From Gymnopilus junonius (Eukaryota > Basidiomycota > Agaricomycetes > Agaricales > Galerinaceae): a stretch of 64,000 nt of DNA. Below are positions 49,056 through 61,092 of the stretch, in pieces. The stretch lies in assembly GCA_015501075.1 (NCBI GenBank), contig JADNYJ010000029.1:124001-188000 (forward strand). The letters run 5' to 3'. The notes below the pieces were generated by a model. That model saw only the letters and a program-made list of their open reading frames with translations. It was not told the origin of the DNA and did not search any database. Positions within the stretch are counted from its first letter, which is position 1. Every line of letters begins with the position of its first letter. The translations under genes were made by a program, and so were the position numbers.

Positions 49056-50004
49056 TTCACCCCAATGTCAGGGCATCGCCGGCTCGAAATGAAAGCAAAA
49101 AGAATTGACATGGGGTGCCGACCTTCTTGTGTACTATTTACATTCCCTAATTTTTCTTCTCCGTACTCGTGGGTGGTGCTGTAAATCAAAGCTTGCCTGT
49201 TAAGCTTTACAACGGCTGAAAGCCCGAATGTGAAGCTTAGATTTACAAGATCGGTCTTGGGTCCCTATTCGAATTCGTTGGAACCTCCTCGTTCTCGACC
49301 TCTACAGCCCAACAAAAGGTGAGATTGCCCTTCGGTTCGGTTTGTAGTCCTTATAGCACAAACGGTTCGCACCATGTTCATTCAACTCAAACCCCTTTTA
49401 GCATAGAACCATCTTGTCTCTAGCCATTTTTCTTAGCACCGAATCGCTCGGCCTGGTCATGGAAATTTGTCTATTTCCGACCAGGAGCTGTTCTATCAAC
49501 TCCTTGTTAACACCCAAAGAATGAGAACCGCGCTTTACTAACCAAGCCGGACCTCAAAGCCGATGACTCAAATGACTCAAGACCTCAAGGCCTCAAGCTT
49601 CACAAGTCGGAAGGTTTTACAATCATGCCTCACCATAAATATACATGCTATTATGCGTGCTTAGCCGCAAGCTGCCATTGCTTAGTCTTCAGTCACTTAT
49701 AGCTTGGCATTCGAAACGAGGTCTCCATATCACGCAAGAGGAACGAGCTCGATGTCAGACCCTTTCTTCGCAAGACTTTCTTATAATAATAGAGATAGTG
49801 TATTCTCATTGTCTGAATTCCACTTCCAAGACCAACTTTTCAAACGCAAAACTCCCAAGCTACATCCTGGTCACCCAACGCTGAGTGTCCCTGATATACG
49901 ATAGAAAGCACATTATTTCATGCTTAACTGCCGGTCGTACAACTTGGTTAGAAAATTTTGGTACGAAAACGTTGGGATATGCACTTACGATCTATTATCA
50001 CCGG
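49056..50004. other. Intergenic
   Basis: 949 bp without a supported gene. Confidence 0.45.
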
Positions 50005-50226
50005 TCATAAGTCAGATGTGTGAGCCTGTCTTCGGATCCGATATGAACGTTGTACGGGCTCTCGACGCTCGGCTGCTCTTGCGTATTGACCTCGCTCGTA
50101 TACAGCATCCTTGTAGTAACGGGCTTTCAGAATTTCTTTTGAACTTTTCAACGGCGATATAGACGGGACTGCCCCAGCTGTGGATGACAAGAAAGCGGCA
50201 ACGACAGCTGAGAATGAGAAACGCAT
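50005..50226 (-). CDS. Candidate small secreted protein
   Basis: A single-exon frame of 73 aa starts at ATG 50226 with MRFSFSAVVAAFLSSTAGAV, a convincing signal peptide with cleavage after a small residue. The mature part is short, Arg/Glu-rich and Cys-free (YERGQYARAAERREP, RSYRIRRQ). Dibasic-like sites could allow processing. I know no family. The upstream extension of this frame lacks support. Confidence 0.4.
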   Translation of the reverse strand: MRFSFSAVVAAFLSSTAGAVPSISPLKSSKEILKARYYKDAVYERGQYARAAERREPVQRSYRIRRQAHTSDL

Positions 50227-52506
50227 ATGTATGAGCTGTAAGACTGAAATGTGATATCCCTTGATAACACGTAAAATTTGAAATATCTTCTTCACCGGGA
50301 AGAAGGCGCCTTGGAGGATACTACTATGGATTATGATCCGGAGGAGCGCAGAAAAGAACGAGAGGGCCCGGATTTGAGTGTAAATAGCCTGAAGACTTGC
50401 TTGAGAAAAAATAAGGCTCAGGCTCATTAAGTTTATATACCCTTGGTTCACAAAGATCCTGTCGATCTGTTTTACTTCAAGTTTATTGTTCAGTGGTATA
50501 AGTCAAACGTTAAGATCCGGGCTGTAACAACAATTGAAAAGACAGGCTAAGAATGGAGCTCAGGCTGTTTACGTTATAGCTCCGCATTTATAACGAGCAG
50601 CAGATCATACCCATGTCAACTGAGTAGAGGCTGTGTAGGGTGAATCTTTCAACTCGAGGAAATGATGTAAATTTGATGGAGCTTTTATTTTATTTTGTGG
50701 ACTGAAGGATTTTATGATCGACTTCTTTGCTATTTATCCAAATAATGATACTCTAATAAGATGATATGACACAGGCAAATTTATCTACTGCAGTCATGCA
50801 TGCAATCGCATTTGCTTTATTGTCTGTTTTATTCAAGTTTTATTGTTGATATAATCCCGCCGGCGCCAAGACCGTCTGATCGGAGCCTCGTGGTGGCTAT
50901 GCACATCCTTTCTTGGAAATTTGTTCCTGTTGAGTCAACCACGCATCAGTTTACCGCTGGCAAATTTACTCTCTTAACTCCTCTTTCATTTTTCATTGAA
51001 ATGCCCCACTGTCTACTGCTCAACTCACAGGTGATGCCTGCCAAACCGAATGATGGACCTCAGTTATTATGAACTTCGTTACCAAGCTCCTGGGCAGTGA
51101 TCAATGCCACGGGCGATGTCGGGCACAACACGAGACGACGTGTTCAGGCAGGTCAGCCATAACCGCCTCCGAAGAGCAGCTATGTAGCCAAGCTGACGTT
51201 AAATCCCAGGACAATATAACTTGTTCTTACCTTTCTGAGCGTCCCTGACTGTCTGCTCGCCGATGGAAGGCGGAGACTTCGGCTACGAGAACATGACGAG
51301 GAACTCCGTTAGTAGAATCACTGTACCTCATGGCGATGACAAGGGACTCCAGTGGTTTTTCTGGCCCCAAATCAAACAAAGGCAGCTGCACCTCGTGACT
51401 AGTCGTAGCACACGATATCTTTCTTTCATGAAGGCTGGGCAGTTTCGCACTAAGAAACATCGGTATAGGTCGGGCCTGGCGATGTGGACAGGGCTCAGTC
51501 ACACCCACGTATCGCTTGGAATGGCAAGGGCTTTCGCTCATTTGGTTTTGTTCTCATGTTACGTTCGTCGGATGTTTGCTTCCGTGGATTGCTCCGACGT
51601 TAATTATCCCAGTAAGTTTACATGAATCTCGTCATCCACTTTAAGTACTTACTGGAATTCTGATGATTGTATCGCGCCTGAACCGGATCGACGCTTGTGT
51701 GAGCTACGATAAGCGACTGGACATACTTCAATAATTATTTTGATACGCCCTACAGTCAAGCTGGTCGCCCGCTCTTTGAAGGATTTCGATTTCGGGTTCT
51801 GATCCTTTTCTTTCTCCAGGAATGATCCTTCTTCATCGGCGTGAACTTGCCATTCCTAAGGCGTTCATCATGTTGGTATTTGCCACTGCTACATCAGAAC
51901 CATTTTATTTTGCTGGTCCTCGCACCGAACGTCCCGCTCATGTGGCTTCTCATTACCAGAATCGGGATAGATAACACACTCACAGATAGCGTCTCTGATG
52001 TTCAAGAACTCTCGGAAGCCTCAGCAATATTCCATTTCGAGTGCATTGGAGATCACATCTGCATGGCAACCTTCACTTTTTCTTTCTGTGCTCGACCAGG
52101 TGCACTCATCTCCAGGCTGACAATTGCAAGCCACACTTGCTGCGTAATTGGAAATTGGTGTCCTAAGGTCTCTTACGACGCTTACGAACCATCCTCATGA
52201 CGTAGTGGCGCCTGGCACCTGCGGCAGTGGCAAAAGGTGATCTCGACTTCTGCCGCTGTATGAGTGTAACTGATTCGCCACATCCGCCCAAGTACAGTAC
52301 CAAATTATTCGGGGCCGATTTTCTCGCTTAACTCCTTCCTCTTTTTTTTTTCTTACTTAATGCGCGGTGTACATTGCTCCTGGGACATCTTCGACATTAG
52401 CTACGCCCGAACACGCCGGTAGCCTTTTCAAGGTCGAACGAACGGGACCGCAGCAAAGCTGCGAGACTTTGTTATACTCTCTAAAACGAAACCATTTTAA
52501 ATCCGT
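50227..52506. other. Gene-free stretch before element 2
   Basis: 2.3 kb of mostly AT-rich sequence with short open frames in several phases (51227-51541 minus, 51263-51625 plus, 51841-52200 plus) and no recognised domain. Element 2 is inserted at its end. Confidence 0.4.
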
Positions 52507-53255
52507 TGTGGAGACGGTACTCCGTCTGAGCATGGAATTACGCAAAATCGTTACGGCGGCAGACTCACCTCGATCTATTAGTGAGTCAGCTGCGACACCG
52601 CCAACGGCCCAGCTCGAAGCCACTGAATTGAAAGAATTTGTTTCCGTCCACCTGCTCAACTCGCACTGGCAACGTGATTACAGAAAATTACCATATATGT
52701 ATAAGTTTCCTTTTACTTTATTCCTTGTCAGGGCAACCACCTCGCTAATTTCTTATTCCTTCATTCATCTCTTTGGCGCCCTGACTTGTCCCCATTCAAA
52801 TTTCAGCCTTAGATTTATTCCTATAAAAATTTCAAGGAAATTTTCGTAGCTAAAGAGGTATATAAACCATGTAGTAGCTACATATTTTCTTCGGTTAATT
52901 TCAGTGCATTTTTCCCCACTCAAAACGAGAGCTACAAGAGCTCTATCCGACTTGCGAAGAAGTCAAAATCTCCAAACCTACTCACTTTCTCACGGGTACA
53001 GGCAACTTTGGAATCTACTCAAAGTTCCTTACCCACTCGTATTCTCTCATTTGAGCTCGCTAAGGACACTCGAGGTGATCCTTAGGCTCTCTTATTCCAC
53101 CAAACACCCTCAAAACATCAAGACTTATTTTCTTTTCACCACTATCTACTTGGACATAGTACCCTAGTATTTGATTGTTCCGTCAATCATCTTACTCGGT
53201 TCCTTCGGATTTCCCCTCGTCTTATACCGTTCCCACACAGAACGGGTTATTTACA
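52507..53255 (+). repeat. 5' LTR of element 2
   Basis: 749 bp, TGTGGAGACGG...TTATTTACA. It has TATATAAACC at about 52859, a likely promoter. An 87-aa frame (52904-53167) recurs identically in the 3' LTR but is LTR sequence and not a gene. Confidence 0.95.
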
Positions 53256-53257
53256 AC

Positions 53258-53275
53258 TGGAGCCCACCGCGAGGG
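53258..53275 (+). other. Primer binding site of element 2 (tRNA-Lys)
   Basis: TGGAGCCCACCGCGAGGG starts two bases after the LTR. TGG pairs with the added CCA, and the next 15 bases equal the plus-strand sequence at 10375-10389, that is the complement of the 3' end of tRNA-Lys(UUU) in this window. Confidence 0.93.
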
Positions 53276-53736
53276 GGTTCTAAGGTTTCTTTTGTCTCAA
53301 GTTTCATCAAAAATCGGGTGCTTGTTTTCGCATCAGCGGAATCAATTAAAACTCGAACTCTTGGCAAAAAAAAATCCACCCGAGGTAATCTGCATACGAT
53401 TTGTAGGCTACCCTTCGCTACTCAATAACGGATTCGTCATTCTACACCCCTAACGAATCCTCAACCATTTCCGACCAAAACTTAACAACTCCGCCAGCTG
53501 GCACAGGCGGAACTAGTCCTATCGAAGACGGACCAGGTTCTCCTATCGTAGGACGATTAAATCCAGCCCAGTGGACGGATCAAAACAGGGATCGAGATCA
53601 GCACGAAGCCGATCAAGAACATACCCGGGCTCACGACGAGCATCGGGATACACATAGTGATCTAGACGAAGAACAATTTGAGAAAAGCGTATCAAACAAG
53701 AAACTTCCGTCACTCACCTCATTAATCAAACCCAAA

Positions 53737-54850
53737 ATGTCTATGCCATCAAGAAACCACTCTTCGGCACCTAAGTTTGATGGGCAGCCAAGTGAGCTCA
53801 CCCGATTCCTCAACGAAGTCCATCGTCTCGGCACAAGAGCCCTCCTTGATGAAAGAGAAATCATTGAATGGGCACTCGAGTACCTTGGATCAGATGAATA
53901 TGAATTGTGGGGGCAGTTGTCCGAGTCGAAAGGAAAAGACTGGGAAAGCTTCAAAACTGCAGTAACTGAACTTTATCCTGGCGCAACCGGCGACCGCAAA
54001 TATACTGTACACGAGCTACAAGTATTAACCGAGGAATGGCAATCAAAACCAATCACTAGTCAGAATCAATTTGGAGAATATTTTAGAGAGTTCTTACGAA
54101 TTGCAAATTTCCTCAAAAGCAAGGATCGACTTTCAGATCGCGAAGTAAGCAACATGTTTATGCAAGGACTTCACATCGACTTCCGCAAGCGAGTTCGCGA
54201 ACAGCTTCGAATCAAGAGCCCTGACCACCATCTTGATGATCCATGGACTCTTACCGAGATAAAAGTCGCTGCTGTGATGATAACACCTTCAGCAAAAATA
54301 GCAGCATTGCCAGATAATCCACCCACTAAAGCAGAATCATCCCGAGCTCGCAGCAAAGTCAAGAAAGAAGTTTTTGATGCAGCAAGCATCCAGGCAGGGC
54401 TAGATGAAGGAAAATGGGCAGACGTGGTGGCGATGACATTAATGAAGAAATTAAATCTCTCACCTAATGAGGTGCCAAATCCGAACCGAACACGCAAGGG
54501 GTTCTGTTTATTTTGCAGTGACCCTGCCCATTTCCTTGCCAATTGCCCTAAACTGGCTGAATACGTCGCCAAAGGATGGTGCAAGCGTGATGATAGAGGA
54601 CAGGTATTGACAACTAATGGAGCTAAAGTTACATCGCAAACGGCGGAAGGAAAGAACTTAATGGATCGGATTGATAATTGGCGCCGAGCCAATCCCTCTA
54701 TAGCGACGGTTTCGGCACATGTCGTGGAAGTCCACGAGGTACCATCTGCCCGGATTGAAGAAGTCAGCGAGGATGACCTTCCACGGGAAGAACAAATACT
54801 TACCCAACGGGATCTGGAAGAAATCGAGACGTTTCAGGCGCTAGCATACA
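53737..54850 (+). CDS. gag: gag of element 2
   Basis: The first ATG after the LTR is 53737, although the frame is open for about 80 more codons upstream without ATG. The capsid-like region (SAPKFDGQPSELTRFLNEV, DEYELWGQLSESKGKDW, MQGLHIDFRKRVREQL) is followed by a zinc knuckle CLFCSDPAHFLANC (CX2CX4HX4C). The frame runs to 55026, but family-like sequence (KKAEVAKQKLVSPKPNICG) continues one base back from about 54840. Gag builds the particle and packages RNA. Confidence 0.85.
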
Positions 54851-57800
54851 GGCCACTAAGAAGGCCGAAGTTGCAAAACAAAAACTGGTCTCACCTAAGC
54901 CAAACATCTGTGGCCCGACAACTCGAAGCATGGGAAAACAACAGCAGACGGCCGAGAAGAACAAGCCTTCCCAGGTGCCGCCTGTGTCTTCGCCTATACC
55001 GAATGTGGCTCAGTTTCGATATGTGACGCCGATCGAAGATCCTAAATTAATCAGCGGGGTAGCAGAAAAGGGACTGGATACTGAAGTTGTGCTTACCCTT
55101 CGAGAATTGCTGGCAATATCCCCCGAAGTTCGCAAACAAGTAAAGGAACTTATAACGACCAAGCGTGTTGTCCCTCCAGTGGAAACGGCACTCAATTTAA
55201 ATCAGTTTTCATCAAATGCTCATGCAGCAAATGAAGACCTACATGAACAAGGGCTGAGGCTCCCAGATACAAAGAAGGGACTAATCGTGGCGAAGCACAC
55301 AGAAAAACTGCGCGCTATTGATATCATGCTCAAAAGCGACATCAAGATTGAAGCATTGGTTGACAGTGGATCTATGGTGGTTGCTTTGCGACGCGACAAG
55401 TGGGAATTGCTAGGCCAGCCAGTTCGGTCAGATCATTTAATGATAATGAAGACGGCGAATCTTACTAGCAATGCAACCCTTGGTCTCCTCCATAATCTTC
55501 CTATCACAATCGGGGATCATGTATTCTATGTGCAGGTTCAGGTGGTCGAAGATGCCCCATATGAGATGCTATTGGGCTTACCTTTTTTCTCCTTAACCAC
55601 GGCTATATTCCGCCATTTCGAGGATGGTGCGGTTCATATGACTATGGTGGATCCTAATACGAAGTCCATCATCACGGTGCCGACACGAGAACATGAGACG
55701 TCTACAGATGGACTTACTGGGGCTCGGACCTCGGGAATTAATTTTATGATGGTCGACTATCGCAGTAGTCCTGCGGAAGATGAGAATGGGGACTCACACG
55801 ATAATGATGATGTGAGCTCCGAAGATGGCATGCCAGGTCTTCAAAGCATATCCAATACCGACGTGGACGAAGAAGACTACCAGGCCATGCTAATCGATGA
55901 TGAAAATGGGGAAGTCAATAATGAAGCGCACCTAGATGCGACAGAGGTGCCCGATTCGGACTCTGACTTCGACTGGTCCGACGTTCTGGTTCACATGCAA
56001 CAGAAGTCTCAAACTTCGCAGTCACTGCTAAAAATAGTGGAAGTCCACCAATCTACCTCGGGAATGGAGCTGCAGAAGTACTCGCCTACAAAAAAGTAGA
56101 AAACCGTGTGAAGCCCGTCGCTACCACCCTTCCCGAAGATTTTCGTATTGTTCGCAAAGTTCCCTCCGATCCGTTGGCTGGCATACCGGAGTTACCAGTG
56201 CACCCACCTGAGTTCACGCCAGGGAAAAGATATACGGAGGACAGAAAGGAGCAAATGAGAGTTAATGAGGATGGTTTTCTTTGGGCAGAGGAGGAAAAAC
56301 TTATCCATTTTATTCTCAAGGCGCAGGAAGACGGCTTCGCCTGGGACGAGACTGAAAAAGGAAAGTTCTCATCAGACTATTTTGAGCCAGTGGTCATCCG
56401 ACAGTCGAGCACGTACCTTGGGTCTTATGGAACATTCCGATTCCGCGGGGGATCTACGATCAAGTCATTGATGTCATTAAGGCAAAAATAGCCTCCGGCG
56501 TCTATGAACCTTCCAACTCCTCCTATCGGTCGCGTTGGTTCACAGTCATGAAGAAGGATGGAAAATCCCTCCGCCTTGTCCATGATCTGCAACCTCTCAA
56601 CCAGGTTGCTATCAAGGATTCAGCCTTACCTCCCCATGTCGAGACCTATGCGGAGTCTTTTGGCGGACGAGGTTGTTATGGAATGTTCGACCTTTTCGTC
56701 GGATTCGATCAGCGTGAGCTTGCTGTAAAATCGCGGGATCTCACCACCTTTCAAACTCCCCTTGGAACTTTTCGTCTAACATCCATTCCTATGGGGTATA
56801 CGAACTCTATGCAAATCCAACATGGTGATACGACCTTCCTGCTTCAAGATGAAATCCCACATATTACTATTCCATTCGTCGACGACGTACCAGTCAAGGG
56901 GCCGGCAACTCGTTATGAACTCCCTGGAGGAGGTTATGAAACTATTCCGGATAATCCAGGAATACGTCGATTTGTTTGGGAGCACCTGAGCAACGTCAAT
57001 CGTATTATTCAACGGATTAGGCATGCTGGAGGTACCTTTTCGGGTCCGAAGTCGAACCTATGCTCGGAAACTGCTGTGATCGTTGGACACCGTTGTACCT
57101 ATGATGGGCGGGTTCCTTTGGAGTCTCGGGTCCAGAAAATTATTGATTGGCCGGTTTGTGAATCTCTGACCGATGTCAGGGGCTTCCTTGGCACGTTGGG
57201 CACCATTCGTATCTTCATCAAGGACTACGCTCAGCACGCTAGGCCTCTCGTCGATTTAACTCGAAAGAACGTACCTTTTGAATTTGGGGACGAGCAGCTT
57301 TTGGCAATGGAGAAGCTGAAAATGTTCGCCCAGACTTGTCCGGCTATTCGTGCTATTGACTATAACTCGGATAACGAAGTTACTCTTGCTGTTGACTCAT
57401 CCTGGATGGCGGTTGGCTACGTTCTCTCACAGCAGGATGATGACGGAAGGCGGTATCCCTCTCGTTTTGGTTCAATTACGTGGAATGAGCGAGAACAACG
57501 TTACTCACAAGCGAAGATTGAACTTTATGGCCTTTTTCGTGCACTTAAGGACGTGCAAATCTATATCATGGGAGCGAAAAACCTCGTGGTCGAGGTCGAC
57601 GCAAAATACATCAAAGGGATGATTAACAATCCCGACATTGTTCCTAGTGCAGCTGCCAACCGATGGTTAGCTGGAATTCTTCTGTTCAACTTCAAACTTC
57701 GCCACGTACCTGGTAAAGACCACACCGCTGCTGACGGTTTGTCCAGGCGCCGCCAATCTGAAAATGACCTCGTGGACGGTGAAGATATCGATCAGTGGAT

Positions 57801-59298
57801 CGATGAGGCGAATTGTTTTGCTGTCGAGACACTGAACTCCTCAGTAACGTGTTCAGGTCCCCCAGCTGTGCTCACCCTGTTGAATGTGGTTTCGCCGGCG
57901 ATGCTCCTTACTACGACCGTAAATGTGATAACCTTGCCTCTAAGTGAAAAAGCAGAGAGGCGGGACTTACTTATCAAACGTATCGAGGTATTCTTGGGTA
58001 ATCCAGTCAGGCCCGACGATGTTACGGACTTGGAATTCTCCCGATTTATTCGTCAGGCCTCCGATTTCTTTATTCAAGGGGGTCAGCTTTGGCGCAAGGA
58101 TCGCTCTGGAGGCACAAGCTATACGTACCTCGCGAAAAACGCTTGATCCTAATAACTCAGGCCCATGATGATCTTGGACATAAAGGTGTCTTCTCAGTCC
58201 GACTTCGCCTCCTCGAACGATTCTGGTGGCCATGCCTCGAAAATGATGTTAAGTGGTATATTCGTACCTGTCATGAATGTCAGCTTCGTCAAGTCAAGAA
58301 GCTTCATATTCCGCCTACCGTACCCACTCCTCGTGGATTATTTCGCAAAGCATATATCGATACTATGCTCATGCCCAAGGCCGCGGGATACCGATATATT
58401 GTACATGCCCGCTGTTCGCTCACTGCATGGCCTGAATGGGCTATGCTTCGCAAGGAAAACGCCCTGGCAATTTCAAAGTTTATTTTTAACGACATTCTTT
58501 GCCGATGGGGAGCAGTGGAAGAAATTGTTACAGATAATGCACCTCAGTATATTCAGGCTGTCGAGCTTCTGCGAGTGAAGTACCACATCCATTATATTAG
58601 GATCTCGCCTTACAACTCGAAAGCTCAAGGTCCCATTGAGCGACGCCACTTCGATGTTCGAGAAGCGGTGGTCAAGGCGGCGGACGGTGATGAGTCTCGC
58701 TGGCCAAATGTCGCGCCTTCGATCTTCTGGGCGGAGCGCGTTACTATTATGAAATCGACGGGGCACTCACCATTTTACCTCGCCCACGGTGTCGAACCTT
58801 TGCTTCCTTTCGATCTCGCCGAAGCTACCTACCTGGCGCCACGCCCAATGGCGAACTCGGTACAGAGGACCTCATTGTAGAATGGGCGAGAATGCTCCAG
58901 AAACGACCTGAGCAGCTCGCCATTGTAAAAGAAAGAATATTGACGGCTCGCTGGGCAGCAATAGCAGCAAGGGAGAAGACCACCTTGCGAGCAAGGTGGT
59001 GTTTTCATTTAAACCCGGTTCCCTTGTGCTGGTTCATAATTCCACGGTCGACAAAGACCTGGGAAGCAAGACTAAGCCCAGGTACTTTGGTCCCATGCTT
59101 GTCATATGCCAAACCCAAGGTGGTTCCTACCTTCTCACCGAGCTTGATGGTTCGCTGTCAAAACTTCGTTATGCCGCGTTCCGCCTCTTCCCGTATTACC
59201 CACGTAATATGCACGCCATACCGGTTACTCGGATTCTTGATATCGCTGATTCCGACCTGGATGCATTGGCAGAAGAAGTGGAGGATGATGAAGAATAG
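54840..59298 (+). pseudogene. pol: pol of element 2: protease, RT, RNase H, integrase (split frames)
   Basis: Segments by frame are pre-protease and protease to 56099 (VDSGSMVVALRRDKW, EMLLGLPFF); a linker about 56045-56400; RT and RNase H to 58146 (LVHDLQPLNQV, GYTNSMQIQ, FVDDVPVK, VDSSWMAVGYVLSQ, HVPGKDHTAADGLSRR); integrase about 58110-58860 (zinc region H-H-CHECQ, catalytic Asp in IDTML, Asp in TDNAPQ, Glu in GPIERRHF); and the integrase C-terminal part to 59298 (PGSLVLVHNS, PRYFGPML). Each junction moves one base back. The RT box is FVDD instead of the common YVDD/YLDD. With identical LTRs, such decay is unexpected, so some breaks may be base-call errors. Confidence 0.9.
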
Positions 59299-59513
59299 AC
59301 TTCAAGAAATTCAAGTACAAAAGGGACGTATAGTCCCACGTCATGGCCTAAAAATACATTGGAAGCCGTAACAAAAATAGACTCGTTGAGAGTCACCATC
59401 GACTCAAATATAGGTTTCGTCCTCGCCCTGCTCAGTCATATTTTCTCGTTTTCTTTTCTTCGACCGTTTAATTCAAAATTTTTTCGTTTCGCTTCTCGTT
59501 CACATGCCAGGCT

Positions 59514-60280
59514 TTACTCCCGCTCTGTTGGAGGATGCCACATCTGGTGAAGGTCCAGAGTGGATGCGGCGGGATGGTGACCCACGACTCGCAACTCTCC
59601 TCGCAAGCGCCTCATCCGTTCCTCCAACCGTTCCACCAATGTCTGTATCGCCCTGGATTCATCGCCAATTCCGAGTTGTTCTGCGTTCGCAGCGATTTCA
59701 CCAGCGCGCATAAGCGTAGCGTTCGCTTCAACAAGACAGTTGGAAATTGATAGGCGCCGGCGTGCTGCTTCCACTTGGAGAATTTGGGCGGCGCCTCGCG
59801 TGTTAGCCTCTGCATGGCCTCGCTATTTTCCCTGTCAACTGCCAGCTCAAGGAACGCTTCGAAGCAGGTATCGTTCACCGCTATTGCCTCCGGATTGGCC
59901 CCATTTCTTTTCGCAACCAAGGCTGCCCGAGCCGTTTCAAAGAATGACGTCGGAATTTTGGTCTCACCACCTGCGTCTTCAGCTCCCCGTTGGAGAGCTA
60001 TGGCAGCGCGTAGCTGGCTGAGCAGGTGCTCAAGTGTCACCGTGTCGCGGCTACAGAACACCGGGTAGATCAATAGTTGGTTGACGGTGGCTTCGATGGC
60101 GGCTAGTTCAGCACGGTAGTACCCGGCGACGCTTCCAAGTATCGCATTGTACGACTCGGCGTCGCGTGGATATATGTCCCGGATGGTTGGGAGCTGCTCC
60201 TGGTTCTCTTGGGGTAGAGAGTCTTCTTCGTTTTCGGACATCGACATATCGCTCAAAGATTCGTCAATGGCGGCTGTCAT
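59514..60280 (-). CDS. Antisense accessory ORF of element 2, unknown function
   Basis: On the strand opposite to gag-pol, between the pol stop (59298) and the 3' LTR (60340), a coding frame runs from ATG 60280 to a stop at 59514. It needs one frame change between about 59840 and 59760. The product of about 256 aa starts with an acidic region (DMSMSENEEDSLPQENQEQL), continues with helical segments (RDAESYNAILGSVAGYYRAE, DTVTLEHLLSQLRAAIALQ, SFFETARAALVAKRNG) and ends with a probable coiled coil (ILQVEAARRRLSISN, RAIQTLVERLEERMRRL). No signal peptide, Cys cluster or known domain is visible. The start codon lies only 60 bp from the 3' LTR, which could carry an antisense promoter. I cannot name a family. 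Confidence 0.65.
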
Positions 60281-60339
60281 GGGTGTTTTATTCCGACACG
60301 AGCTGACAGGGATGTCAGCATTCAAAACTTCCCGGGAGG

Positions 60340-61088
60340 TGTGGAGACGGTACTCCGTCTGAGCATGGAATTACGCAAAATCGTTACGGCGGCAGACTCA
60401 CCTCGATCTATTAGTGAGTCAGCTGCGACACCGCCAACGGCCCAGCTCGAAGCCACTGAATTGAAAGAATTTGTTTCCGTCCACCTGCTCAACTCGCACT
60501 GGCAACGTGATTACAGAAAATTACCATATATGTATAAGTTTCCTTTTACTTTATTCCTTGTCAGGGCAACCACCTCGCTAATTTCTTATTCCTTCATTCA
60601 TCTCTTTGGCGCCCTGACTTGTCCCCATTCAAATTTCAGCCTTAGATTTATTCCTATAAAAATTTCAAGGAAATTTTCGTAGCTAAAGAGGTATATAAAC
60701 CATGTAGTAGCTACATATTTTCTTCGGTTAATTTCAGTGCATTTTTCCCCACTCAAAACGAGAGCTACAAGAGCTCTATCCGACTTGCGAAGAAGTCAAA
60801 ATCTCCAAACCTACTCACTTTCTCACGGGTACAGGCAACTTTGGAATCTACTCAAAGTTCCTTACCCACTCGTATTCTCTCATTTGAGCTCGCTAAGGAC
60901 ACTCGAGGTGATCCTTAGGCTCTCTTATTCCACCAAACACCCTCAAAACATCAAGACTTATTTTCTTTTCACCACTATCTACTTGGACATAGTACCCTAG
61001 TATTTGATTGTTCCGTCAATCATCTTACTCGGTTCCTTCGGATTTCCCCTCGTCTTATACCGTTCCCACACAGAACGGGTTATTTACA
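60340..61088 (+). repeat. 3' LTR of element 2
   Basis: 749 bp, same as 52507-53255 by eye. It is preceded by a short purine-rich CGGGAGG, the likely plus-strand primer. Confidence 0.95.
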
Positions 61089-61092
61089 CCGT

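Larger units (their letters stand above)
52507..61088 (+). mobile_element. Ty3/gypsy LTR retrotransposon, young, with antisense ORF (element 2)
   Basis: 8,582 bp. The two 749-bp LTRs are offset by exactly 7,833 bp at both ends and look identical by eye. CCGT flanks the element on both sides (52503-52506 and 61089-61092), a 4-bp target duplication. Inside are a tRNA-Lys primer site, gag with a zinc knuckle, protease, RT, RNase H, integrase and then an antisense ORF before the 3' LTR. The reading frame steps back by one base six times along gag-pol. No chromodomain is seen. The pre-protease segment resembles the DUF4100 region of basidiomycete gypsy elements. Confidence 0.95.

Noticed and set aside
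52904..53167. 87-aa ORF, repeated at 60737-61000
   Set aside because: Both copies lie inside the LTRs of element 2; the repeat reflects LTR identity, not a duplicated gene.
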